Positions 48,722 through 60,433 are shown, counted from the first letter of the stretch. The stretch: DNA of 64,000 bases from Zygnema cylindricum (GCA_037447655.1 JBBHKE010001023.1:62001-126000), one strand, 5' to 3'. Notes: generated by a model from the letters alone, not told the origin. Numbers and translations: made by a program.

Positions 48722-50802
48722 ATTTTAGTAACAATTCTTATTATTGCTAACAGTTTGTGTAAGTTAGGTAACCATTCTTGTTAGCGCTTATAGTTTGTGT
48801 ATGTTAGATAACAAGCCTTATTATCGCAAACTGTTTGTGTAAGTTAGATAATTTTTCCTGTTATCCCTAAAAGTTGTGTACTTTAGGTAACAATGTTTGT
48901 TATCGGTAACTGTTTGTGTAAGTTAGATAACAACTCCTGTTAGCGCTAATAGTTTTTTTAAGTTAGGTAAAGTTCCTGTTAGCGCTAATAGTTTCTCTAA
49001 GTTTGGTAGCCATTCGTGTTATCGCCAACAATATGTGTAAGTTAGGTAACAATTCATGTTAGCGCTAACAGTTTGTGTAAGTTAGATAACAATTCCTGTT
49101 ATCGCTAACAATTTGTGTAAGTAAGGTAACAATTCCTTTTAGCTTAAACAGTTTGTGTAATTTAGATAACAATTCCTGTAATTGCTAACTGTTTATGTAA
49201 TTTAGGTAACAATTTGTGTTAGCGCTAACTCTTTGTGTAATTTAGGTAACAATTCCTGTTTTCCCTAAACTGTTTGTGTAGTTCTAGTAACAATTTTAGT
49301 TATCGCTAACAGTTTGTGTAAGTTAGGTAACCATTCTTGTTAGCGCTAACAGTTTGTGTATGTTAGATAACAAGCCTTATTATCGCAAATTGTTTGTGTA
49401 AGTTAGATAACTTTTCCTGTTATCCCTAACAGTTTCTGTAATTTAGGTAACAATTCATGTCATCGCTAACTGTTTGTGTAATTTTAGTAACAATTCTTGT
49501 TATTGCAAACAACTTGTGTAAGTTAGGTAACAATTCTTGTTAGCGCTAACCGTTTGTGTATGTTAGGTAACAAGCCTTATTTTCGCAAACTGTTTGTGTA
49601 AGTTAGATAACAATTCTCTTTAACGCTAACAATTTGTTTAAGTTCGGTTAAGTTCCTGTTAGCGCTAACAGTTTCTCTAAGTTAGGTAATAATTCCTGTT
49701 ATCGCCAACAGTATGTGTAAGTTAGGTAACAATTCTTGTTACCGCTAACAGTTTGTGTGACTTACGTAACAATTACTGTTATCGCTAACATTTTGTGTAA
49801 TTTAGGTAACCATTATGTTTAGCGCTAACAGTTATGTATGTTAGATAACAAGTCTTATTATCACAAATTGTTTCTGTAAGTTAGATAACATTTCTTGTTA
49901 TCCCTAAAAGTTTGTGTAAGTTAGGTAACAATTCCTCTTATCGCTAATTGTTTGTGTAATTTATGTAAAAATTATTGTTATCCCTAACTGTTTGTGTTAT
50001 TTTAGTAACAATTCTAGTTATCGCTAATAGTTTGTGTAAGTTAAGTAACCATTCTTGTTAGCGCTAACAGTTTGTGTATGTTAGATAACAAGCCTTATTA
50101 TCGCAAATTGTTTGTGTAAGTTAGATAACATTTCCGGTTATCCCTAATAGTTTGTGTTTGTTAGGTAACAATTCCTGTCATCGCTAACTGTTTGTTTAAT
50201 TTATGTAACAATTCTTGTTATCTCTAAATGTTTGTGTTATTTTAGTAACAATTCTTGTTATTGCGAACAGTTTGTGTAAGTTAGGTCACCATTCTTGTTA
50301 GCGGTAACAGTTTGTGTATGTTAGATAACAAGCCTTATTATCGCAAACTGTTTGTGTAATTTAGATAACAATTCTTGTTAGTGCTAACAGTTTGTTTAAG
50401 TTAGGTAAAGTTCGTGTTAGCGCTAACAGTTTCTCTAAGTTAGGTAACAAATCCAGTTATATCCAACAGCATGTGTAAGTTAGGTAACAATTCATGTTAT
50501 CTCTATTTGTTTGTGTAAGTTACATAACAATTCCTGTTATCGCTAACAATTTGTGTAAGTTAGGTAACAATTAGTGTTAGCATAAACAATTTGTGTAATC
50601 TAGATAACAATTCCTGTTATCGCTAACTGTTTATGTAATTTAGGTAACAATTCTTGTTACCGCTAACAGTTTGTGTGAGTAACGTAACAATTCCTGTTAT
50701 CGCTAACATTTTGTGTAATTTAGGTAACCATTCTGTTTAGTGCTAATAGTTGTGTATGTTAGATAACAAGCCTTATTATCGCAAATTGTTTCTATAAGTT
50801 AG
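48722..50802. repeat. 40-bp satellite array, block 5
   Basis: About 52 monomers. A distinctive pair of variants, AACCATTCTTGTTAGCGC then GATAACAAGCCTTATTATCG, recurs at about 48,811, 49,369, 50,088 and 50,328 at multiples of 40 bases (14, 18 and 6 monomers apart), indicating higher-order organisation. Confidence 0.96.
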
Positions 50803-51050
50803 ATCTTTCATGCCTCCCAGCAGTTTGCCAAGTTATGCAAGCCCTTACTAACTGCAGTTATATGTCTTCTTTTTATCCCTTACTTTTGTGTTATTTTGGC
50901 CCTTTGTTATGCAATTTTGTATAGGTAACCATCTTGTTATCCCTGGGTTGTGTACTTTGGCACAATTTTGTTATGGTTGGGGTGTGTGGTAGGTGGGTGG
51001 GAAGGAGGGCCGGACAGGGGGAGGAGGAGTAATAGACAGGGAGAGGGTGC
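50803..51050. other. Garbled satellite-like seam
   Basis: Fragments resembling the satellite (TAGGTAACCATCTTGTTATC, GTTGTGTACTTTGG, CACAATTTTGTTATGG) appear with missing bases and G-rich inserts. This could be decayed satellite, or a poorly polished assembly seam before the Gypsy island. Confidence 0.45.
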
Positions 51051-53231
51051 GTCAACAGAAGGGAGGATTGTACCGTACTTAATTATAATATCCGGATTTT
51101 TCGTCGACGACACATTTCTGAATTTACGTCGGTACAAATAAGCTTACCGTACCATAGATATCTTCCTTGATTTCCGCCGACGGTGGATTCGATTATTTTA
51201 CGTCGACCTTACGACTTACACTGCCCGGTATTCCCGCGACTACATATTGGACCGTACCTTTGGTCTTACAGTACCTACTTTCATTTCCCGAAATCCCGGC
51301 GACGATAATTTTTAATCGTTTCGCGTGAAGTAGCATCCTGGCCGTCGATGCTGATTATGTAATTTTCTCACTTTGCATCTGGACCGTCGACGCAAATGAC
51401 AGACAAATTGGCTGTCAGCTTTGATGAAGCGACGTCATTGGACTATTTTAAGTTGTGAACCATGTGGAGGTTCATGCATTCACATGTAGATAGGAAGGGT
51501 TTTAATTAGTAGGTTATAGATTCTGTAACATAGGGAATAGGATTTCGGCCTCCTATTGGCTGAATCCAAACTAGACGCAAATACTTACATAACACGCTGT
51601 AATCTGATTGGCCTATTTTTGCTAGGTGTAGTTTTTGTTACTTAGTTCATTTCGGATCATTTCCTGCACACAATTTTCAAGTGCAGGAATTATTCATTTT
51701 ATTTATTTGTTTTCAATATTGAGGATTTTCTGCAGCCATCTTTTTATTATGTAAAATTGTCCGGACAGCTTAGAGGCGATTTTTTGCCTTTGCGTGAAGC
51801 GTCTAGTTTCCTATTACATTATCAATATCTTGTAAAGCCTTACATATTAATCTATACGGCTTCGGCCAAGACCTACATGGTTTCCTTTCACTTTTCTTGT
51901 CCTTTTAAGTGGATTTCGACCGCGATCTTACAACACGAACTTCTTTCCCCGGCTGTGGCTTAATTTTAATTAGTGTGGAAGTTGCATGTTGGGATTATTG
52001 ATTCGTTGTTTTATTTCTTGAGATTGTGTGTTTATTTCTATTTGGCTTTTGTGTATCTTTTGAGTTTGGTTATCTCAAACCTCATAAGTGTCGGGCAAAT
52101 TGTCATTTTCAGTTTTTATTTATCTTTCTCGGTTGTTTATGTTTTGATTCATTTTGTTTAAGTATAAATTCAGATTATTCTCGATAAAGATAACTCCTGC
52201 AAGGAATATAAGTAGACCGTGGGGCCTAGTGGTCATCCATCGGCTTAGTATTCCTGCACTTGAAAATTGTCTTATTTTCTTTTCTCGCTTGTTTGTTTTT
52301 ATTTCAATTTCGGTTTTCTTTTAATTTAAAGAAAAAAAACAAAAATATCTCAAAAAATATATATATATATCAAAAATATATATTTATAGATACATTTCTA
52401 CAAATATCTATAACTAGCTTTACATTTATAGTTACCATTTGCTTGTTAGTTGACGTTTTATCTTATTGGCCAATTTTCGGCCAACGATATACTACACTAA
52501 CTTAAGTATTTGGTTTTTGTTTTCCCCATTTTCTTTGTTATATATCTTGAGCATCGTTTGCTCACATTGAGACATACATCACTTAGGGGTGGAGTTAGTG
52601 AAGCGGATCCATTCTTGGGAGCTCTGCAAAACTTTGGTTGTAGCGAACAACCGCAGTTCACCCTTGGCAGTCACCAGATTGCTAAGAGTGTTATGTAAGT
52701 ATCACGATGCCTTGCGGGTAAAGGCGCGTGTTAAGGTAGTCGGTTGATCGTATAGAGGGATCGTGTTTGGAGTGGATTACTGTTAATCCACTTGTATTGA
52801 GCATTGCATTTGTCCAGCTTTCCTTGCTTGCTATCTGGCCCTGAGTGGCCTCGGCTGAGTTTGCTTTGCCCGGAGTGGGATTTCTTCCATAGATCTTGCC
52901 GTTGGAGGCATTGGTTAGCACTTTTGTGGATTGTGCGGATTTAAATCTGCACTTGGGAGTGCTTGGATAGTAAGTTATTTGCCTTTATATATCTGGCCCT
53001 TTGGCCTTGTCCCCTTGTCTGTAGGGTAGAAGGTTTTGGTAATACGGCTTCTGATAGAACTGGCCATCAAGGCCCTGTTAGAGATTGATTGGCTGACTAG
53101 ACAAAAGAGTGGTGTGGCTTGGCATTTGAAGCATATCGGATAGATCTGTTTTGTTATCTGGTCATCATTTGGTGTTATCATTTTTATGCCCACCGATTAG
53201 GATAATCTTGATTATCCTGTCGGAACCACTC
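51051..53231 (+). promoter_or_regulatory. Putative 5' LTR/leader region of the Gypsy element, ends unresolved
   Basis: There is no gene here. CCTATTGGCTGA (about 51,551) and TGATTGGCC (about 51,607) resemble CCAAT boxes, as expected of a U3 promoter. T-rich sequence follows to about 52,550. I could not find a matching copy at the 3' end, nor a convincing primer-binding site, so LTR boundaries are unknown. Confidence 0.35.
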
Positions 53232-55182
53232 GATCGTCGGCCTCGTTTAGGCCCACGGAATCGGGACCATCAGATTTATCTAGTTCTTTGGACCATCCTT
53301 CCCTAAATATCTCGGGTCAAATTTCCCCTTCGGTTTGATCAACTCTCACCTCAGTATCTTCCTTATCATCTGTCTCTTCCACATTTTTCAAAGAGGAATC
53401 TGACCACGATACCCTTGACGGGTCGGATTCCGATTCATTATCTTTTTGGTTTCCACAAATTACCAATCCAGTTTTATCCTTAAGCATTACATTATTGGAA
53501 ATGGCTTCCATATCCGAGGGAGGGGGGCGCCTTCATTTATGTTTTTTAGGATTGAAGGACACCATGACTTTATCGAATTTTTGAATGCTATTCGATACCG
53601 AAATGCGTGATCTTGCATATCGTTACCAAGATCGGTTCTACCTACGGGTTGCTTTCTCTGTATTAGGCCGTTACCTTCGCGGTTCAGCCTTTACTCTTTA
53701 TTCTCGCAAGTATGATTCGGTACTTGCAATGACAGAGTTTTCTCCGGCTTTCACTGGGAGTCTTGCTATTATAGGACAACCAGAGATTCCATACCAACCG
53801 GCTATCCCGTAAGTCCTCGATCTCAACGGGGATGTTATGATAGCAGCAGTTGCGGAAATACCGCAACAATTTGCTATAGCCGCACGTGCTGGAATCCCAA
53901 CACGACCAGCGATGACGATCCCTATACTTGATCCGCTCTCAGTCATGTTTGAAATGTTGTAAGCGGAATACTGTATGCAAAACCCTGACCAAGTTCGTGA
54001 GTTAATGAACTTCAAACGGAAGTCAGGAGAGACTGCTTCTGCCATGCGTGCTTGCATGGAAGCTATTCGTGAAGCATTGCCGGACTTAATGTTGGATGCT
54101 GAAGCTGTCCAAAAATTTGTAGGACAGTTTCCGAGTCAGTCTAAGAAATTTATTCAGAGTCCCTTGACTCAAACGTACGGCTTGAAGTTCACTTTCGACC
54201 AAGCCGCCAGGATGCCGTGGAATACGAAATGCAAAATTGTTGGTGGGAAGCTTATGACCGTCCTAAAGCGGTCTCGAAAGAACCGATTGTTCCACCATGG
54301 AACAATCCTCGTCCTAACAACTGGCCCCCTAAAGTCTCGGCCATGGGAACCCCACCTGTTGCTCCTGGAAACCGATTATGTTTTCGATGCGGGAAGACGG
54401 GGCATGATGCTAGAATGTGTCCAGACAAAACAATTACCTGTACACATTGCAAACAAACCGGACACTACGTCCAACGTTGTCATATAAAGAACCGAGAATT
54501 TTCCTATCACAACCAAATTAAAAATGGTGGCATTCTCGCTCGATCCGCAAAACTGGTTCAACCGGTTAAAGAACGGGAGAAGGACACCACTCCACCTAAG
54601 GTATCTCGAAGAGAGAGAGAGCGTTTAGAAATGCAAGAGCAAATGGCGGCTATGATGAAGGAACAATTCGCAGCCTTCATGACTCAAATGAAACCACAAT
54701 TTACTGGCATGGCTCGTACGGTTGTACACATGCACACGTTAGCAGGTCGAATCTTACGAGATTCCACCATCCAACAACGAGAGGTTACGTTCGACAAAGG
54801 TTCAACTAATCATAGCCATGACGGTAAAACTCCTAACACACGCATTCATTTGTCATTCACTAAAGAGCTTTCTCCTCCCTTACCCGAAACCGCGTCAGCC
54901 ATCGCTGCTAAAGCTCTCAACATAGTGGATCGAACTATAAACAAGGCACACCGCGTAAAAGAACGCTTGTGCATTCTATCCACTAAGATTTCACATTCAC
55001 CAAAAATCTCCGCTATCTCCTTTACGTCCGATAGCTCAACTGCAGCTGCCGCTTTATTAGCACTTCAGCTGCACAGAAATCTGGCTGCTATTCAGCCTAT
55101 TTCCATAGAGGAGCCAAATTTCCATGATCCTCACATCATATTTTTCTATAATTGGAAGGGCGCATTGTTGACAATGGTATAG
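53232..55182 (+). pseudogene. Gypsy gag with two CCHC zinc knuckles, broken
   Basis: This is a structural capsid/nucleocapsid region. A Ser/Thr-rich head (to about 53,580) leads to RYQDRFYLRVAFSVLGRYL, AFTLYSRKYDS and QNPDQVRELMNFKRKSGETA, typical of a capsid domain. Stops occur at 53,582-53,584, 53,810-53,812 and 53,960-53,962, and a frameshift near 54,210. The knuckles CFRCGKTGHDARMC (54,379-54,420) and CTHCKQTGHYVQRC (54,439-54,480) follow the CX2CX4HX4C rule. A coiled-coil-like, Met/Gln-rich stretch (RRERERLEMQEQMAAMMKEQ) comes next. The start codon was not determined. Confidence 0.85.
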
Positions 55183-55475
55183 CCCCTTCTCGCCCCTCAT
55201 AGATACGGGTGCAAAGCCGATGATATTGGGCTCTAGCTTTGCACTCAAGCTTGGTCTAACTCCGGACAAGCTTTAGGCCACTTCTACTCAGTTGTTAACA
55301 TAAGCGGGTACAACCGAGCCAGTCCTAGGAATCACAAATGAACCGCACGTTTTCAGGTTCTAGAGCGGAACGGCCACAGACTTTGCTGAGATCTCGGTTC
55401 ACGCTTTGGTCACTAAATGTAGTGACTATGAATGCCTAGTGGGACAAGACGTATATTACGCGTAGGGGGTGGAGT
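55183..55475 (+). pseudogene. Retropepsin-type aspartic protease remnant
   Basis: PLIDTGAKPMILGSSFAL contains the catalytic D-T-G-A box (Asp codon at 55,202). YECLVGQDVYY about 75 codons later matches the second conserved strand of Gypsy proteases. Several stops interrupt it. It would cleave the gag-pol polyprotein in an active element. Confidence 0.75.
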
Positions 55476-55563
55476 TGACATGCATGATTAGACATTTTAT
55501 TATAGGCCCACTAGCTTCCCGTAACGCAAAATCTGCATTCCGTTAATTTCCGCTAGGAAGCCC

Positions 55564-56835
55564 ATGCCTATTATGGCAAATTCAGCCACATCCATACCTG
55601 CATTTTCAGGGAATTCGGTGGGGGCCGAAATATTTCATTCATTGTCAGCAGAAGAAATTCTACCCGATAGTTCTTACTTACCAGAAATTTTCACTGACCC
55701 AGGTTTTCTTATAGATACGAGGGAATTTGACCGAATCTATAACCAAACCTTGTCAATTCCACTTTCTCCAGTCTCTCCCACAACCCCAGTCCCTACAGAC
55801 TCTTCTGGGTTTCTTCCCATTAATTGGAATCCGGTCCAATAGAAACCTCACCCAAATGGATTGGTGATTTTGGACCTCTTCGGTGGAATAGGCACTTCTC
55901 TTCTTGCATGTTTGCGGAATGGATTATTAATCCGATTTTATTATTCGGTTGGGATTGATCCATTAGCACGAAAAGCACATTTACTTAATTTTAATTTGCT
56001 GCATTCCCAATACCCGCTTTTGTTACCAAAATTTGCATATGAGCATATGCATACTACCCTCCCACAAGACATTCGGATTGTGGGCAACAATCACTTACTG
56101 GAGATTGGTCGAATTGATCTAGTTTTTGGGCGGATGGGAGTGCCAGGAAATGTCTTGGGCCAGGAAAGGTCCTGGATTAGCCGATCCCCGCACCAAATTA
56201 TTTTTTGAGTTGGTTCGCATCCTGCATTTTCTACAAACTTTAGATTATCCTATGGGGTATATTTTGGAAAATGTCGCAGCCTATAATGATCTAAGACCTA
56301 CAATCTTGGCTGATTATCAATGGATTGAACAATTGATTGGTCCGCCTCTTATTATTGACGCGGCTCGCCATGGTTCACTAGCACACCGGGTTCGCTCCAA
56401 ATGGACGAACCTGATCGATATTGGTAAACTCCGTGAGGCCAACTTCTAAGTTCATCCTCCTCTTACATCCATTCAAGCTGCCCTTCTTCCTTTTCATAGG
56501 GTGCAGCCTTGCATTTAAAAGGATTGTCCCCCAAATTTCAGTGTCAATGTCCTAGGTCAACCGCTCAAGGTGCTTCCTACCTTAGTTTCTTACCCACATT
56601 CCCATGCATTTTCTAATGACGGTCCTGGCATGCTCTGAAACATTCATACCGGTGAGCTTGAAGAGCCTACCTTTACAGAACGAGAACACCTCATGCATTT
56701 TATTCCTGACACTACGGCCGCTATTGGTCTTACAGAACCAAAGATGCACTTTATTAGGTCGTGTCATGGACCCTTAGTCTTTGTCTTTTGTTTTAGGTCT
56801 TGGGTTTGCACCTGGTCGCTACTCTCAAGCACATC
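55564..56835 (+). pseudogene. C5-cytosine DNA methyltransferase domain (DNMT3/DRM-like) inside the Gypsy pol
   Basis: In an intact copy this would transfer a methyl group from SAM to cytosine C5. After an N-terminal linker (from 55,564, with TAG at 55,840-55,842) come motif I VILDLFGGIGTSLL (FGGIGT at 55,879-55,896), VGIDPLARKAH, and IDLVFG leading to motif IV. The catalytic Cys codon of CQEMSWARKGPG is at 56,141. KLFFELVRIL, motif VI ENV in YILENVAAYNDLRP (56,267-56,275), motif VIII AHRVRSKWTN (56,381-56,410) and motif X-like QRCTLLGR (56,739-56,762) follow. A frameshift just before motif IV, a later one and TAG at 56,775 break it. Glu replaces the usual Pro before the catalytic Cys. The length and motif order resemble DNMT3. 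Confidence 0.88.
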
Positions 56836-58590
56836 CGTCTCAAGCAACTGGGGGGTGGAATGCATCAAGAAAATCTTTCCGTCTCACTCTCCAAGGGACC
56901 AAATTTCAATTTTTCTTCTTTCGTTCTCCAATTCCACCAGTCCACGAGATCTCTATCTACAATTTCCATAACCCTAGCCATATGTCTTGGTCTATCCCCG
57001 CATACACGGCTGTCCAGTCTACAAGTCCCATGCATATTCCGCCCACTCCTCATTGGAGTGCTGCTTTCCCAACACACAGCTGGAATCATTCAGTTAATTG
57101 CCTTAAACAGACACCGGTAGCTTACGAGTTAGGTCAAACGCTTATCGCAGATGAGCAGTTGGCCTTTGCACAAGCCATGGAAGCTATGACAACCGAAAAT
57201 CCCGATGCTCTTAAATGGAAATTCGGCACCAATCTAACCAAAGTCGAACAAGAGTTAGTGAATGACGTAGTTTTACAAAATGTCGACACCTTTGCCTTTT
57301 CTATGAACGATTTGGGTCATCACACGGCTTATAAGATGTCGATAGATCTCGAAGATGATCGCCCGATATTTAAACCGAAACATCATTTGTCAGAAACTGA
57401 ATGGAAAATGGTAGACAAGCGATGTGCTGAACTAGAGGAAGCTGGCCTAATCTATCGGTCAGACTCCACATTTGCAGCTCCCTCAGTTATGCCTCGGAAA
57501 AAGGATTTTGAGGGTAATTTTATTGAACCTCGAATGTGTGGTGATTATCGTGAACTAAATGCTAGAACGGTTCAAGATCGTCATCCCATGCCTCTTGCCG
57601 AAGAAATATTTGATCAGGTAGGCGGGGCGAAGTATTTTAGTATCCTTCACCTCCGTCAAGGATTCAATCAAATTGAGATAGAGGAAAAAGACCGGCATAA
57701 AACTGCCTTTTGGGGTAGTAACGGCTGATGGGAATGGGTCGTAATGCCGTTCGGACTGAAAAATGCCCCCGCGGTATTTCAAAAAGTCATGGACTTAGTT
57801 CTCGGAGGTTGTAAGTTTGCTAGGGTGTAACATCGATGACCTCATCATTGCCTCCGCTACTATCGAAGAGCACGCCGCTCACATCGAATGGGTATTGACT
57901 GAATTAAAAAGGTTGGATTAAAGTCTCATCAGCGAAATGCACCTTTGGAGCCGAGGGAGTGCCTTACCTCGGCCATTTTATCTCGGCTGAGGGGATCACT
58001 CCTCTCGAAGCAAAGGTAGAGGCAATCAGTAAATTGCCTGCTCCCACGGACCTCACTAGTCTGCGAGCCTTTCTCGGACTTGCAAATTATTATCGCAGGT
58101 TTGTATCTAATTTTAGCACCATCGCATCTCCGTTAAACGACCTTCTCAAGAAAGAAGTGGCGTTTACATGGGGTCCCGATCAGATTTCCGCATTTCAAAA
58201 AATAAAAACCGCTTTATCAAGTGCTCCAATTCTCCGTCCTCCCAATCACAAATTCCCTTTTTGTCTTCAAACACACTTTGGGAAACCCGGAATCGCTGCC
58301 ATTTTGACACAAAAAGAGTTGAGCGGAGAGGAATACGTAGTTGCTTACGCGAGTAGAAGCAATAACCGGGCTGAATCAAATTATAGTAGCTACGAAGGAG
58401 AGTGTCTATCCGCGGTTTTGGGAGTCGTTCACTTCCGCCACTATTTGTACGGAAAAACCTTTCACACTCTTAATTGACCATCAGCCACTGTAATGGCTGA
58501 TGACTAATGATGAGCTTTCCCGGAAACTAGCCCGATGGGCTTTAATCTTACAAAAATATGACGTTGAAATCATTCATCGACCCGGTCTGC
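56836..58590 (+). pseudogene. Gypsy reverse transcriptase and RNase H, broken
   Basis: RT begins near 57,370 (DRPIFKPKHHLSETEWKMV) after a linker and includes MCGDYRELNARTVQDRHPMP, FSILHLRQGFNQI, VMPFGLKNAPAVFQ and the IDDLIIAS box. RNase H shows FLGLANYYRRFV (connection), FGKPGIAAILTQK, YEGECLSAV and HRPGLLSLNADGISR. Faults include His for the first catalytic Asp of RT (codon 57,648), a TGA at 57,726, an extra base at the YIDD Tyr codon (near 57,829), His for the first RNase H Asp (codon 58,274), and further frameshifts. The copy cannot be active. Confidence 0.9.
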
Positions 58591-60045
58591 TTAGTCTAAA
58601 TGCGGACGGGATTTCTCGAAATCCTTTGGCTCGAACAACGGATAACCGAGTTCGACAGGATTTCGACGACGATGAGGTTCCGGCTATGTGGGTGGGTTCT
58701 TATCTTACTTATTGTCTGGCCTCTATTCCGAACCCCCGTCCCACCACATATCATTGGCGTGATGGGCCTCTCATTCTTTTTCTATCCTCCCAGACCTTCT
58801 GGTCGGGCACTACCTTTGATGAAGAAGACAGAGTGAAAAAGAGGGCCAAAAGTTACCTTTGGCTCGGGGGATCTTTAGTTCGGTTGTTGGCAAACAGAAG
58901 CCATAGGCACGTTCCACGGCCTACCGAGCGTCTTTCTCTCATTGAGCAGATTCACACTGAGCTTGGTCACTACGGTACCAAGAGAACGTTAAGTCTACTT
59001 CTGGCACGGTATTGGTGGTCACGAATGCAAGTTGATGTCGCTGCTATTCTACACAGGTGTGCCACCTGTGACCGTCTCCGAACTTCTTTCTCTAATCGGC
59101 AGACTACGCTCCAACCTCTACCCATTAGGGGTTTATTCTATCGATGGTCGGTCGATCTGGCCGGACCTTTCCCCATATCACGTAGGGGGAAACAATACAT
59201 CATGATTATGATCAAAAATTTCAGTAAGTGGGTAGAAGTCGTAGCCTTGCCTCACAAGACAGCTAAGTTAACCACTGCAGCTTTTAAGTAAAATGTCCTT
59301 TTGAGATATGCTGCCCCAGCCGAGGTCCTTACGGAGCATGGTACAGAATTTCGGGGAGAATTTCAAGAGATGCTTGATGAGGTTCTCATCGATCATCGTC
59401 GTACTAGCCGAGATCACCCCTAGGTCGATGGCCTGGCTGAACGGGCAGTCCAGACATTTAAGCGTTCCTTGCGTAAGCATTGCTTAGAAAAACACATTTC
59501 GGTTTGGGACGAGTCCCACCGCTACATTACCATGGGATATTGCATGTCAGTTCAGGCTTGTGTCGCGTTTTTACAGCCCGTACTATGTTTTATTTGGGCG
59601 ACAACCGTTGCTCGGTCGCAATATTCAAAAAGTTGCGAGCTTTCCACTTCCACTAATGTTTGACACTATTTTTTTGGAAGAACTCATTCGTTGTGCTTTG
59701 CTTTTTGCCTGTGAAATGCCCATGGCTTTTGATAACCTGCAGATTGCCCAACATCGGGACACACTTCGGTTTGCCACCACTCGAAGCGGCAGTTACAGGC
59801 TGCAACAAAAGCCCTATCGGGTGGGAGATTATGTTTATCTTCGCAGGCAATCTTTTGACACTTTGGACACGGATGTTTCTGCACACATCCTATGTATTAT
59901 CGAGGTGGATCCAAACGGAATGTTGGGATTACAAGGAGCTGACACAAGGACTTTTCGAGAGCACTCTAAGAACTATGCTCCATGTTATCTACCAGATTTG
60001 TCGCAGGATATGGATCCTATGTGGATGCCGATAACGGAGGCAACA
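58591..60045 (+). pseudogene. Gypsy integrase, broken
   Basis: The zinc-binding HHCC part is HTELGHYGTKRTLSLLLARY to CATC. The catalytic core shows WSVDLAGPFP (first Asp), LTEHGTEFRGEF (Glu at codon 59,334 where Asp is expected) and GLAERAVQTFKRSL (catalytic Glu). Stops at 59,289-59,291 (TAA) and 59,421-59,423 (TAG) and a frameshift near 59,500 interrupt it. The C-terminal SH3-like part is PYRVGDYVYLRRQ to NYAPCYLPDL, leading directly into the PHD finger. Confidence 0.88.
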
Positions 60046-60048
60046 ACA

Positions 60049-60225
60049 TGTACCTTTTGTCATCGATCGGACTGGGAAACTACCATGTTACTTTGTGATC
60101 ATTGCAATTTGGGGTTTCACATGGAGTGTTTGGCGCCACCATTGTTAGCCAATCTGGATGGTCACTGGTTATGCCACGGATGTCGCGAGATTCTGGTCGT
60201 GTTGGCCAGCTCCTCTGCCGGCTAA
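60049..60225 (+). pseudogene. PHD finger fused to the integrase C-terminus
   Basis: The pattern is canonical C4HC3: CTFC, 11 residues, CDHC, 4 residues, H, 2 residues, C, then a spacer with Trp two residues before the last CHGC pair. PHD fingers read the histone H3 tail, often the H3K4 state. Here it sits where chromoviruses carry a chromodomain, so it probably steers insertion or retains the element in a chromatin type. The finger itself is unbroken, but the polyprotein upstream is not. Stop at 60,223-60,225. Confidence 0.88.
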
Positions 60226-60230
60226 AGAGC

Positions 60231-60433
60231 TGGGGGGGAGAATAAACCGACCTAACCATAACCAGCTAAGTCGTTGACCTTTCTTTTTATTCCACCTTGC
60301 CTGTTGTTGTATTTATCTATTGTTGCTTTTATGTTTTATTTCATATACGATATCTCACTATCATTTGAGATTAAGTTAAGCACAGCTGATGATATTGCAT
60401 GCATCTTCATGTTATTTGACAACTGCACGACAA
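60231..60433 (+). mobile_element. Polypurine tract and truncated 3' LTR of the Gypsy element
   Basis: TGGGGGGGAG (60,231-60,240) lies six bases after the last stop codon and is a strong polypurine tract. About 190 bases of T-rich sequence follow until satellite restarts at about 60,434. No TG start is evident and no second copy was seen, so the LTR is truncated or decayed. Confidence 0.6.

Larger units (their letters stand above)
51051..60433 (+). mobile_element. Ty3/Gypsy element with internal DNA methyltransferase and terminal PHD finger
   Basis: The order is gag (two zinc knuckles), aspartic protease, C5-cytosine methyltransferase, RT, RNase H, integrase, PHD finger and polypurine tract (60,231-60,240). 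About 190 bases of probable 3' LTR follow before satellite resumes. Integrase downstream of RT is the Ty3/Gypsy order. Many nonsense codons and frameshifts make this copy inactive. It is embedded in the 40-bp satellite. Elements with captured methyltransferases have been described in charophytes and dinoflagellates. Boundaries are approximate because intact LTRs were not found. Confidence 0.88.

Noticed and set aside
52200-52260. A-box-like GGGCCTAGTGG as a second SINE
   Set aside because: No acceptable B box at tRNA spacing.
53317-53511. 64-codon minus-strand frame
   Set aside because: It is the reverse of the Ser/Thr-rich gag head of the Gypsy element, which reads on the plus strand.
56126-56449. 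Methyltransferase read as a bacterial contaminant gene
   Set aside because: It lies in line between protease and RT of one element and decays with it; there is no bacterial gene context.
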